A DNA stretch of 64,000 bases from the NCBI GenBank assembly GCA_021202275.1, contig JAJQDI010000009.1, forward strand, positions 372,001-436,000, written 5' to 3'. Shown here in pieces: positions 47,413 to 55,733 of this stretch; positions within the stretch are counted from its first letter, which is position 1; each line of letters starts with the position of its first letter. The DNA comes from Bacteroides sp. (GTDB lineage Bacteria; Bacteroidota; Bacteroidia; Bacteroidales; Bacteroidaceae). A program made the position numbers and the translations under genes. Under the pieces are notes generated by a model. It had not been told where the DNA came from and did not search any database. It saw only the letters and a program-made list of their open reading frames with translations.

Positions 47413-47453
47413 CCCATTCAGGGATAACATCCACATGATATGTTCTTAGCCTG

Positions 47454-47580
47454 TTCTGTCTGCCCGAAAAGATAGCTTGTTACCTCATCGTGAGGTATAC
47501 CATGCTGCTTCTTCCGGCAGACAGAATGCTTTTATAAAGACAGGCCGGTCTGAAACTCTTTTTCAGTATACACAGACCGG
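47454..47580. terminator. Two nested or serial hairpins after the beta-barrel gene
   Basis: TTCTGTCTGCC (47454-47464) pairs with GGCAGACAGAA (47516-47526) and encloses TACCTCA-TCG-TGAGGTA (47481-47497). A further stem CCGGTCTG/CAGACCGG spans 47545-47580. The stems are exact. They probably end the upstream transcript; the inner hairpin is unusual for a simple terminator. Confidence 0.6.
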
Positions 47581-47665
47581 AAGTTATAGGAAGAACAGTA
47601 GAAAGCATAGCGTATATTAGTGTGGAGAAGAGGAGTTTATTCTATTGCCTGTATATATAAAGTAA

Positions 47666-48040
47666 ATGAAAACAGAGATGAAAAAAAGTATAAGTATGAT
47701 ATGTCTGGCTGTTTTTCTCATCGGAGGAGTCTCTTGCAGTCAACGTTCCAAAGAGAATACAAGAGAGAACTACGAAGAGCTGAAAGACAATACCAGAGAT
47801 GCCGCGGACAGAGCCGGCGATAAAATAGAGAGAGGAGCCGACCGCGTAGAAGATTCGTGGGACAACTTCAAAGAGGATGCCCGGGATGCCACAGACAGGG
47901 CAGGTGACAAGATCGACAGAGGCGCGGATCGCGTGGAGGATGCCTGGGACGACTTCAAGGAAGATGTGAAAAAAGATGCCCATAAAACCAAAAGAGATCT
48001 GAAAGAAGGTACGGATACGATCAAAAAGAAACTGAGCTGA
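47666..48040 (+). CDS. Lipoprotein with amphipathic 33-residue repeats
   Basis: The 124-residue protein has a lipoprotein signal (AVFLIGGVSC, lipid on the Cys). It then has two near-identical 33-residue repeats (DARDATDRAGDKIDRGADRV, EDAWDDFKEDVKKD and the earlier copy) built from 11-residue helical units rich in Asp, Arg and Lys. This resembles apolipoprotein-like or LEA-like helices found in small envelope lipoproteins. The true start may be the second Met (47678). A membrane-surface or stress role is a guess. Confidence 0.75.
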   Translation: MKTEMKKSISMICLAVFLIGGVSCSQRSKENTRENYEELKDNTRDAADRAGDKIERGADRVEDSWDNFKEDARDATDRAGDKIDRGADRVEDAWDDFKEDVKKDAHKTKRDLKEGTDTIKKKLS

Positions 48041-48062
48041 TCCTGCCTCTATTAAATAATCC

Positions 48063-48133
48063 ATCAGAAGGACTGTATCCGGGATAGGGTGACAAACATG
48101 CATTGTCCCTGCAAAGGTAGAGTCCTTCTTGAT
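48063..48133. terminator. Hairpin between the lipoprotein and pncB
   Basis: ATCAGAAGGACT pairs with AGTCCTTCTTGAT with one bulge, followed by TTTTTAT. It would end the lipoprotein transcript, just before the pncB start. Confidence 0.6.
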
Positions 48134-48149
48134 TTTTATATCCGGACTT

Positions 48150-49310
48150 ATGATCCTTACTCATTTTACAGATAATGACCTGTACAAGTTCTCGGTCATG
48201 CTGGCCATTCAACGTTTGTATCCTACAGCCTGGGTACGCTACGAGTTTATGAACCGCGGTCGTACCCCATTTCCCGAAGGATTTGCCGAAGCATTGAAAA
48301 AAGAAATTCAATCAATGAGCGACCTGCGGATGACCCGGCAAGAAAAGGATTTTATTACCAGACGTTGTTATTTCTTTGATCCTGTTTTCATCGACTTTCT
48401 GGAAGGATACAGGTACAACCCGGATGAAGTACATATTTCCCAGCAGGAAGGCGAACTGCGTATCGCTATAGAGGGCTATTGGTTCCGTACCGTCCTGTGG
48501 GAAGTACCGCTGATGGCACTGATCTCGGAACTCTATTTCCGGATGACAGGTGCTGTTCCCAGTCAGGCAGAAGAAAAAGCGATCGATAAAGCCCGGAAAC
48601 TGAGTGAACTGGGAGCCGACCATTCGGACTTCGGTACACGCCGGCGATTTTCTTCAGATGTACAGGATATAGTTGTGAAATCTCTGAAAGAAAATTCCGG
48701 TGAATATTTCAAAGGTACCAGTAATGTGTATCTGGCCATGAAGTACGATACCACACCCATAGGTACCATGCCACACGAATGGTTTATGTATCACGGAGCC
48801 ATCTACGGCTATCGTTCGGCCAACATGAAAGCACTGGAGGCCTGGACAGATGTATATCAGGGAAGTCTGGGGATCACACTGACTGATACCTATACGACCG
48901 ATTCTTTTCTGCACTCTTTCCAATTGAAACAGGCCAAATTATTCGACGGTGTACGCTGGGACAGCGGAGATCCGCTGGAGTTTACAGATAAGATCCTTGA
49001 ATTTTACCGGGAACACCGGATAGATCCGACCTCAAAAACCATTGTATACAGCGACTCTCTCAATCTGGAAAAGGTAGAAGAGATACAAAAATTTGTGAGA
49101 AGGCGTATTCACGATGCCTACGGGATCGGTACCTATTTCACCAATGATGTGGGAGCCACTCCGCTCAATATGGTGATCAAGCTCACGGAAGTAAAGGCAA
49201 AGAAGGCCGATAAATTCCTGTACGCTGTGAAACTATCCGATGTTCCCGGAAAGCATACGGGCAACACCGAAGAGATAGAACTAAGCAAACGTACCCTGAA
49301 TATTTCCTGA
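48150..49310 (+). CDS. pncB: Nicotinate phosphoribosyltransferase
   Basis: This enzyme makes nicotinate mononucleotide from nicotinate, PRPP and ATP in NAD salvage. The 386-residue protein from the ATG at 48150 starts MILTHFTDNDLYKFSVM, as homologues do; the upstream Met at 48129 adds seven unconserved residues. Conserved segments include DFGTRRRFS, TPIGTMPHEWFMYHGA with the catalytic His, SLGITLTDTYTTDSFL and GVRWDSGDPLEF. Length and motifs match the PncB type. The gene stands alone between a lipoprotein and a BON protein. Confidence 0.94.
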   Translation: MILTHFTDNDLYKFSVMLAIQRLYPTAWVRYEFMNRGRTPFPEGFAEALKKEIQSMSDLRMTRQEKDFITRRCYFFDPVFIDFLEGYRYNPDEVHISQQEGELRIAIEGYWFRTVLWEVPLMALISELYFRMTGAVPSQAEEKAIDKARKLSELGADHSDFGTRRRFSSDVQDIVVKSLKENSGEYFKGTSNVYLAMKYDTTPIGTMPHEWFMYHGAIYGYRSANMKALEAWTDVYQGSLGITLTDTYTTDSFLHSFQLKQAKLFDGVRWDSGDPLEFTDKILEFYREHRIDPTSKTIVYSDSLNLEKVEEIQKFVRRRIHDAYGIGTYFTNDVGATPLNMVIKLTEVKAKKADKFLYAVKLSDVPGKHTGNTEEIELSKRTLNIS

Positions 49311-49443
49311 TTTGTGCCTACGGTACAACAGAAAAACAAAGAAATCCGGCAGAAAGGTGTTAATTCTCCGATCTGATGAACAACTTTTCACTTTATGGTG
49401 TTTTTATGTTGAAAAATATAAACCAAACTTATAACTGAAAAAA

Positions 49444-49932
49444 ATGAAAAAATCATTGTTAATTCTTTTCTGTGGCTTATTCGCTATTGCGACCCTTTAC
49501 TCCTGTAAGCCCAGCGATACCAACCTTCAGAAAGATGTGAACTCCGCTTTGACCGTATCTTATCCGGAAGTCAGCGCCAGTGTGCACAACGGAGTAGCGA
49601 CCCTGACCGGTACTGTGAATTCCGAAACAGATAAGATCGGTGCCGAGCAAACTGCCAAAGCCGTGAAGCACATCAAGTCTGTGAACAACAACATCATGGT
49701 CAATGCTCCCGCGCCTCCTCCGGCTATCTCTTACGATCCGGATCACGTGATCACTGACAACATCTCTACCCGCCTGACAGACAGCAAGTACAAAGATGTG
49801 AATGTGGAAGTACGCGACGGAGAAGTGATCCTGACCGGTAAAGTAAAAAGAGACGACCTGCAACATGTGATGCAGGTGGCCAATGAGGCCAGAGCCAAGA
49901 AAGTCGTTAACCAACTGACCGTAGTAGACTAA
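49444..49932 (+). CDS. BON-domain lipoprotein
   Basis: The 162-residue protein has a lipobox-like signal (FAIATLYSC) and two BON domains, about 25-90 (LQKDVNSALTVSYPEVSASV, GVATLTGTVNSETDKIGAEQ) and 100-162 (NISTRLTDSKYKDVNVEVRD, EVILTGKVKRDDLQHVMQVA). BON domains bind phospholipid surfaces and occur in osmotically induced proteins such as OsmY. Its stop overlaps the next gene's start by one base (TAATG), so the two are translationally coupled. Confidence 0.87.
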   Translation: MKKSLLILFCGLFAIATLYSCKPSDTNLQKDVNSALTVSYPEVSASVHNGVATLTGTVNSETDKIGAEQTAKAVKHIKSVNNNIMVNAPAPPPAISYDPDHVITDNISTRLTDSKYKDVNVEVRDGEVILTGKVKRDDLQHVMQVANEARAKKVVNQLTVVD

Positions 49933-50318
49933 TGGCAGTACAGGACAAATATGGTAAACTGATCGATTATGCCCGGCAAGCCGGTGTACAAGGTCTCTCC
50001 ATCAAAGAAGAGAACAATGTACTGCATATCGATGGATCTGCTCCAACCTCAGTAAAGGATCAGATGTGGAACATCTACAATCAGATCGATCCGGAGATGC
50101 GTTCCGGAGATCTGGTCCTGAATATCCATACTACCGATGCAAATACGGCTTCCAACAGCAAGGAAGAGGTATATGAGGTAAAATCCGGAGACAGTCTGAG
50201 TAAGATCGCTGCCAGATATCCGGGAATGACCTGGAACAAGATCATGGAAGCGAATAAAGACCAGATCAAAGATCCCAACCGCATCTATCCGGGACAGAAG
50301 ATCCGGATCCCTCTATAA
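49932..50318 (+). CDS. LysM protein of the Kbp/YgaU type
   Basis: The 128-residue cytoplasmic-type protein has an N-terminal BON-like region (about 8-65, LIDYARQAGVQGLSIKEENN) and a C-terminal LysM domain (about 78-126, YEVKSGDSLSKIAARYPGMT, PNRIYPGQKIRIPL). This layout matches E. coli Kbp (YgaU, BON plus LysM), a potassium-binding protein. No signal peptide is seen. It is coupled to the BON lipoprotein upstream. Potassium binding is inferred from the family only. Confidence 0.8.
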   Translation: MAVQDKYGKLIDYARQAGVQGLSIKEENNVLHIDGSAPTSVKDQMWNIYNQIDPEMRSGDLVLNIHTTDANTASNSKEEVYEVKSGDSLSKIAARYPGMTWNKIMEANKDQIKDPNRIYPGQKIRIPL

Positions 50319-50351
50319 AGAGAACTCAGGTCTTACAGATCTGTATCCGAC

Positions 50352-50393
50352 AAAAGTGAAGGCGTACCCACATGATGTACACCTTCACTTTTT
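50352..50393 (+). terminator. Terminator of the BON-LysM operon
   Basis: AAAAGTGAAGG pairs with CCTTCACTTTTT, with extra GTAC/GTAC pairing inside, and a T5 run follows. It lies 34 bases after the LysM stop. Confidence 0.85.
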
Positions 50394-50632
50394 GTATATA
50401 CACAAATAGAAGTCATTCTTTCTTACTTTACCCTATATGCAAGCTCTACCATAAAACGGGTCCATTAGTAACCATTCTCTCCTGAATTGGTTATCAATTT
50501 TCCCCACTTTGATTTCCAACCCCGGTCATTTTTTCAGATAGGCTTCTTTCCCCGGACTCGTGGTATATTACCTGCCTTATCCGGATCTCTTCTGCGTTAC
50601 CTATATCCCGTTACCATCCGGACAAGAAATAA

Positions 50633-50662
50633 AAAAGGTATGGATCCACATCCATACCTTTT
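50633..50662 (-). terminator. Terminator of the MscS-like gene
   Basis: AAAAGGTATGGAT (50633-50645) and ATCCATACCTTTT (50650-50662) form an exact 13-bp stem; on the minus strand a T-rich TTTTTTATTTC follows. It lies about 80 bases beyond the stop at 50742. Confidence 0.7.
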
Positions 50663-50741
50663 CCGAACAGAACATCCAGTTTAGTTTTTACAACGTCGTG
50701 GTTTGTATGCAATTAAATCATCAAATAAACAAATAGTGTTC

Positions 50742-51926
50742 TTATTTAAGAACCAATTCAAACATAGGCAATATACCAATCGCATAATCAAAAATATCCG
50801 ATTGTATGCGTTCATATTCCTTATTGTCTTTATTCGTGCAAAAGAAGTAAAGCTGAATAGGGACCCCTCTGTCGGTGATCTCCATTTGTGCAACACGTAC
50901 CTCCATCTGTTGGTTCACTTCTGAAGATTTTTCCAGATATTTTTCCAGATAAATACGGAACACCTGAGTATTCGTAGGCGGTTGCGTGGTACCAGATAAA
51001 GGATCTTTCAATACAGGGAACTCCTGGCGCAATTTATCCAGCATTTCCGGGGTACACTGTTTCACGGAAGCCTTGTCAACATAGATCGGTTTGACAACCA
51101 ATCGTCCACCCGACTCTACCATCTCCCTCCAGTTCTTAAAGGTATTTGTCAGCAATACCGTAGGAGGCACAGTAGATATGGAATTATCAAAGTTCTTGAT
51201 CTTAACCGTAATGAGCCCTATTTCCTGCACGATACCATCGGTTTTCTGATCGGCCAGAGTGACCCAGTCTCCCGGGCGTATAATATCGTTCAGAGACAAC
51301 TGTACACCTGCTACAAAACTCACCAGAGGGTCTTTAAAGACCAGAGAGAAAATAGCTGCCGATGCTCCGAGCCCGGCAAAAAGTACGGTAGGTGATTTAT
51401 TGACAAGAATACCGATCATAACAATGGCACCGATAAAGAATATCAGCACCTGAAATACCTAAATAAGACCTTTCAGAGAACGTACCCGATTGACCTTTTT
51501 ACGCCTGTAATGATCGTACATGGCCAGGATCAGTCCATTGAGTGCCAATAAAAAAGCAAAGATGATATAGATCACACACAACTTGCGTAACAGAGAAATC
51601 AGGTCGCGTCCTTCATTGAAAAAGAAAGGAAGCAACATATAGATAAGTATTGCCGGTACAATCTTCAACAGGTTACGGATAACATTGTGCTCCAACAACA
51701 GATCGTCCCATGTGTAGTGGGTACGGTGGGCCAGACGACTGATCCCGTTTAATAAGAATCTTCTGAATATATACCCGATCCCCATGGCTGTCAACAGAAC
51801 AGTAACTAATAAAATGGCCTGATCCAGTATATTTATTACAAAAGAATGTAGTCCCAGATCAGAAAGTAATCCCTGTAACAGATCGTCCAGAGTATGTACA
51901 GGTACAGGCTGTTTGTCTTCTTGCAT
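50742..51926 (-). pseudogene. MscS-family mechanosensitive channel, in-frame amber
   Basis: The reading frame of 394 codons is interrupted once by TAG (plus 51459-51461), with no frameshift. The sequence runs RSLKGLI-stop-VFQVLIFFIG, and related channels commonly have Gln here, so a CAG-to-TAG change is likely. The N-terminal half holds several membrane helices; the C-terminal half holds the pore helix and MscS beta domain (FAGLGASAAIFSLVFKDPLV, IIRPGDWVTLADQKTDGIVQ, FDNSISTVPPTVLLTNTFKN). Length resembles YbdG-type channels. As read, the N-terminal fragment has no pore. Confidence 0.82.
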
Positions 51927-52052
51927 ACATAAAAAACAAAACAGGATAAATTTGGTTTAGTGAGCATCAGATACCGTATATCCAAATAAATTACATCCGG
52001 AACCGCCTGACCGGTTTCCCATAAACAGCGCGCAGATGTACAAACAAGAAAA

Positions 52053-52077
52053 CTCCACCCCTGATATCAGGATGGAG
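52053..52077 (-). terminator. Terminator of dnaX
   Basis: CTCCA/TGGAG with an inner CCTGAT/ATCAGG pairing forms a stem; on the minus strand it is followed by TTTTCTTGTTTG. It lies 30 bases after the dnaX stop. Confidence 0.65.
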
Positions 52078-52107
52078 CAGGATTATATATCTGTTGGCAG
52101 GAACAGA

Positions 52108-54033
52108 TCAGGAAAGTTCCAATCCGAATTCCTCTTTCAACAAAAGCAGTGCATTGTTTTTCTGTGACATCATCTGGAACTTCTCTACCCCGCTGAATGC
52201 TTTTACATTTTCCTTAGGAGCACTGACCCTCACCTTCATGGTAATCTTACTGTTCCGCAAACGGGCGCGCAGAAAGTCCTGTACGGCAGGAGTTAAGGCT
52301 ATAAAATCCCGTTCAATGATGTTATTATCCACCACCACTTCAAATGTTGTCTCAGAGATCAGGACCGGTCGTATATTCTGCATACGTATGGAAGTAGCTT
52401 TATGTTCCTTCGGAAGCTGTCCGGCATACTCGCGCCAGTAATAATTCAGGTCTCTCTCATTGAATATAAAGTCTTCCTGGGCTACTTCAGCCTGTTGTTG
52501 CTGTACTGTGGACTTCTTCTCTTCCGATTCTCTGTTGGGATTCTTAATGGAAAGGCCAAGGCTACTTTTCTTGACTACGGGTATCTTTTTCTCCGGAGAA
52601 TACTGCGCACTCCGCAATGCTTCAGGCATACGAGATGCCGCTTCCTCTCTGCGGGGAGAAGGAGCCGCCGCATTACCCGCAGAAGGAGTAGCAGCGGTGG
52701 GTTGCACCGGAGGAGATACAGACGCAACCGGCTGCGACGGAGTGGCGGGAGATACCGGAGCAGGGGACTGACTACCTACGGAGGGTTGAGCCAGAGCAGC
52801 AGCGGTACCCGATGACACAGAAGAAGCGGAAGGAACTCCCGCGGTTGAGGCGGAAGAGGCTGTCGTCTCCTGAGTGGCTGTCCGGAATACCGGTTTGATC
52901 TCCTGTGCAGAGCTACGCCCCGATCCGAATGCTTCATCGTCTACAGTCAACTGGGCCAATTGGATCAGCGTCAGTTCGATCAGCAAGCGTTTATTCTTAC
53001 TGGTCCGGTATTGCAGGTCACAATCATTACACAATTTCAATGCTTTGTACAGGAAAGGAAGCGGACACTGTATGGCCTGCTGCCGATAACGGTCGCGGAT
53101 GCTGGCTCCAACCTCTAACAACATCAGCGTTGCTTCGTCCTTACTCACTAAGATATCCCGGAAATGAGAAGCCAGCCCGCTGATGAAATGGCCGCCTTCA
53201 AAACCATGATTGAGTACCTCATTGAACAGCAGAAGCGCGTCACCGACCCGATTGCCCAGCACAAAGTCTGTCAGTCGGAAATAGTATTCATAATCCAGTA
53301 CATTCAGATTCTCTATGACACTCTGGTAGGTAATATGGCCTCCTGTGAAGCTCACGACCTGATCGAAGATGGAAAGTGCGTCGCGCATCCCTCCGTCTGC
53401 TTTCAGTGCAATCACATTCAGCGCTTCCGGTTCGGCAGTGATGCCTTCTTTGCCGGCTACATACATCAGATGATCTACCGTATCGCTGACCCCCATCCGG
53501 TTGAAATCGTATATCTGACAACGGGAAAGGATCGTGGGAAGTATCTTATGCTTCTCCGTAGTAGCCAGGATAAAGATAGCATGGCGGGGAGGCTCTTCCA
53601 ATGCCTTCAGAAATGCATTGAAAGCAGAGGCCGAGAGCATATGTACCTCATCTATGATATATACTTTGTATCTCCCGATCTGAGGAGGAATACGTACCTG
53701 GTCTACCAGTTGCCGGATGTCATCGACAGAGTTGTTGGAAGCAGCATCCAGTTCATGAATGTTATAAGAACGTTGCTGGTTGAACGCGATACAGGACTCA
53801 CATCCGTCACACGCCTCTCCTTCCGGTGTGGGCGACATGCAGTTGATGGTCTTGGCAAAGATACGCGCGCAAGTTGTCTTTCCCACTCCACGGGGGCCGC
53901 AAAAAAGATAAGCATGTGCCAGTTTCTGAGTGGCAATGGCATTTTTGAGGGTCGTGGTAAGTGATTGCTGGCCCACAACCGAATCGAACGTAGACGGACG
54001 ATATTTGCGGGCCGAAACGATATAATTTTCCAT
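52108..54033 (-). CDS. dnaX: DNA polymerase III subunit gamma/tau
   Basis: DnaX is the clamp-loader ATPase of the replisome. The 641-residue protein starts at 54033 with ENYIVSARKYRPSTFDSVVG, the usual beginning; the longer frame to 54078 is not conserved. It has Walker A GPRGVGKTTC, a four-Cys zinc module (INCMSPTPEGEACDGCESC), Walker B IIDEVHMLS and sensor 1 ATTEKHKILPTILSRCQIYD. A Ser/Pro/Ala-rich linker spans about 380-500 and a C-terminal tau-like region with NYYWREYAGQLPKEHKATSI ends the protein. No A-rich frameshift signal for a shorter gamma form was seen. It is divergent from divIC. Confidence 0.95.
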   Translation of the reverse strand: MENYIVSARKYRPSTFDSVVGQQSLTTTLKNAIATQKLAHAYLFCGPRGVGKTTCARIFAKTINCMSPTPEGEACDGCESCIAFNQQRSYNIHELDAASNNSVDDIRQLVDQVRIPPQIGRYKVYIIDEVHMLSASAFNAFLKALEEPPRHAIFILATTEKHKILPTILSRCQIYDFNRMGVSDTVDHLMYVAGKEGITAEPEALNVIALKADGGMRDALSIFDQVVSFTGGHITYQSVIENLNVLDYEYYFRLTDFVLGNRVGDALLLFNEVLNHGFEGGHFISGLASHFRDILVSKDEATLMLLEVGASIRDRYRQQAIQCPLPFLYKALKLCNDCDLQYRTSKNKRLLIELTLIQLAQLTVDDEAFGSGRSSAQEIKPVFRTATQETTASSASTAGVPSASSVSSGTAAALAQPSVGSQSPAPVSPATPSQPVASVSPPVQPTAATPSAGNAAAPSPRREEAASRMPEALRSAQYSPEKKIPVVKKSSLGLSIKNPNRESEEKKSTVQQQQAEVAQEDFIFNERDLNYYWREYAGQLPKEHKATSIRMQNIRPVLISETTFEVVVDNNIIERDFIALTPAVQDFLRARLRNSKITMKVRVSAPKENVKAFSGVEKFQMMSQKNNALLLLKEEFGLELS

Positions 54034-54115
54034 AATCGGGATGATGCTGTGAAATAGAGTTCGTGCAAATGTACACAAAAAAAGTTTTTGTGACAGGTTT
54101 TAAAGTTATAAGTTT

Positions 54116-54123
54116 TATCTTTG
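54116..54123 (+). promoter_or_regulatory. -7 element (TATCTTTG) of divIC
   Basis: TATCTTTG ends 24 bases before the divIC ATG at 54148. The nearest upstream TTTG (54087-54090) is 25 bases away, longer than the usual 19-21, so only the -7 element is secure. Confidence 0.5.
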
Positions 54124-54147
54124 CGGAAAGCATCCAAAAAAGAGATT

Positions 54148-54444
54148 ATGAACAATCTGAGTTCGGTTTGGCTATTTATCCGCAGGAGGAAATACCTGAT
54201 CACACTGCTGGTATTCGTGGTTATCATCGGCTTTCTCGATGAGAACAGCTGGAGCCGCAGGTGGCAGTATGAACGGGAAATAAAGCAATTGCGAAAAGAG
54301 ATTGAAAAATATCGCAGTGAATACGAAGAGAGTACCCGGATACTTCAGGAACTCACCACCAATCCGGAAGCGATCGAACGCATTGCCCGGGAAAAGTATC
54401 TCATGAAGAAACCCAACGAGGACATTTTCGTTTTTGAAGACTGA
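54148..54444 (+). CDS. FtsB/DivIC-family septum formation initiator
   Basis: The 98-residue protein has one N-terminal membrane helix (about 15-32, YLITLLVFVVIIGFLD), a coiled coil (YEREIKQLRKEIEKYRSEYE) and the short C-terminal motif PEAIERIAREKYLMKKPNED. This is the DivIC/FtsB divisome pattern (PF04977), where the protein bridges FtsL/FtsQ and supports septal synthesis. The Met at 54148 was chosen because it gives a short basic start before the helix; 54121 is unlikely since it overlaps the -7 element. A small membrane protein follows five bases later. Confidence 0.85.
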   Translation: MNNLSSVWLFIRRRKYLITLLVFVVIIGFLDENSWSRRWQYEREIKQLRKEIEKYRSEYEESTRILQELTTNPEAIERIAREKYLMKKPNEDIFVFED

Positions 54445-54449
54445 AACAC

Positions 54450-54794
54450 ATGAACCGTCTGCTATCCGCCTTTTTTATTACCGGAGCCATTTTGCTACTT
54501 ATCGGGGCTGTTGTATATCTTACCTACCCGACCTATGCTCCTTATATATACACAGTAGGAGCTACTCTGGTAGCTCTGGCGCAAGTGAATACCCCTTACA
54601 AAGGAACGAACCGGAACATACGCCGTCTGCGCAGACAACAACTTTTCGGAGCTTTTCTTTTAGTGGTCTCAGGAGGTTTTATGATGCTGACAGATAAGAA
54701 TGAATGGATCCTTTGCCTCTCGGTAGCAGCCATCTTGCAATTGTATACTGCCTTCCGTATCCCACAGGAAGAAAAGAAAGAAAAAGAGGGTTAA
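54450..54794 (+). CDS. Small four-helix membrane protein
   Basis: The 114-residue protein has about four hydrophobic helices (FFITGAILLLIGAVVYLTYP, APYIYTVGATLVALAQV, LFGAFLLVVSGGFMMLTD, ILCLSVAAILQLYTAFRI) and a charged C-terminal tail EEKKEKEG. It follows divIC by five bases, so it is cotranscribed. I do not recognise a named family; it looks like a conserved Bacteroidetes inner-membrane protein of unknown function. Confidence 0.75.
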   Translation: MNRLLSAFFITGAILLLIGAVVYLTYPTYAPYIYTVGATLVALAQVNTPYKGTNRNIRRLRRQQLFGAFLLVVSGGFMMLTDKNEWILCLSVAAILQLYTAFRIPQEEKKEKEG

Positions 54795-54888
54795 CTCCTG
54801 TTCCTGTATGATAGTTGTCTTTCAGTTACCAATACATTTTGATTGAAAAAGGGAGGCACTTCTGTTATATATAATAGGATCAGATAAA

Positions 54889-54949
54889 ATATATCATACA
54901 ATGTATTTGTATGATATATATATATATGCCAATACATTGTATGATATAT
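54889..54949. repeat. Perfect 19-bp AT-rich inverted repeat
   Basis: ATATATCATACAATGTATT (54889-54907) and AATACATTGTATGATATAT (54931-54949) are exact inverse arms around a 23-base spacer that itself repeats TATGATATAT. No gene lies here. It is about 95 bases after the membrane-protein stop and 75 bases before the ompH terminator. Confidence 0.75.
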
Positions 54950-55026
54950 GTATGACACACAGCAGATGTGCTACCATGTAAACGTGATACCTTATAAATG
55001 AATTTCCAAATGTACTGACAAATAAA

Positions 55027-55059
55027 AAAGCGTCCGATGGTATACCCACCGGACGCTTT
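55027..55059 (-). terminator. Terminator of the OmpH-like gene
   Basis: AAAGCGTCCG and CGGACGCTTT form a 10-bp stem; on the minus strand it is followed by TTTTATTTG. It lies 41 bases beyond the stop at 55100. Confidence 0.85.
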
Positions 55060-55099
55060 CATTGTTCCTTTATTCCTATTTAATCACAACGTGGCGATC

Positions 55100-55699
55100 T
55101 TATTTTTTAGAGTAACGCGCATTCAGGCCATCCGCGATCTCCTTGGTAATATCATAAACACTATCGGCATACAACAGATTATCAAAACCGGTTTTGCTGA
55201 AGATCATGCTGTAATTATGGATCTTGTTGTACTCTCTCAGGAAAGAGTTGATAGAGTCACGGAAGATAAAACTATTGGCCTGATTTTCCGCTGCCAGTTC
55301 CGAAGTCAGCTTATTCTGCAGTTCCTGTAGTTCCTGTTGTCTTTTCATCAAGCGGTTCTGTTCCTGCTCAGCTCTCTCACGGGTAGCAAAACCATTGTTC
55401 TCTATCTTACGCTGAAATTCATTGATCTCATTTTCCAGCTCACGTCCACGTTGAGTAAGAGTAACACGGATGTTCTCCTCTTTTTTCAACATCGCTTCGT
55501 TCAGATCGTTCCAGAAATCATAGGATGTTAGCAGAGAGTCGATCTCTACAAAAGCGATTTTCATATTGGAAGTAGAAATAGAACCGGTTGTTTCTGCCAC
55601 GCCTGTCGTGTTGTTTCCGGCATTGCCTGAACACTGAGAAAAAAGTACGACAATCACAAGCGCCGCAAATCCATGAATCAGGTAGTTTAATCTCTTCAT
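55100..55699 (-). CDS. OmpH/Skp-family periplasmic chaperone, lipoprotein form
   Basis: The 199-residue protein has a lipoprotein-like signal (LVIVVLFSQCSG), then a Skp/OmpH fold: a short strand (KIAFVEIDSLLTSYDFWNDL), a long charged coiled-coil (about 70-150, RELENEINEFQRKIEN, RLMKRQQELQELQNKLTSEL), and a closing strand (DNLLYADSVYDITKEIADGL). Skp chaperones hold unfolded outer-membrane proteins in the periplasm. The lipid anchor is common in Bacteroidetes members. A terminator follows. Confidence 0.9.
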   Translation of the reverse strand: MKRLNYLIHGFAALVIVVLFSQCSGNAGNNTTGVAETTGSISTSNMKIAFVEIDSLLTSYDFWNDLNEAMLKKEENIRVTLTQRGRELENEINEFQRKIENNGFATRERAEQEQNRLMKRQQELQELQNKLTSELAAENQANSFIFRDSINSFLREYNKIHNYSMIFSKTGFDNLLYADSVYDITKEIADGLNARYSKK

Positions 55700-55733
55700 A
55701 ATGTGATAAAAATATAGTTTTTAAATGATTAAT

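Noticed and set aside
27861..51461. TAG/TAA recoding as amino acids
   Set aside because: TAG ends several intact genes in the window, including cdd, the porin and the ATPase; global recoding does not fit.
52108..54033. Programmed frameshift making a short gamma form of DnaX
   Set aside because: No A-rich slippery run with a following stem was seen in the expected place.
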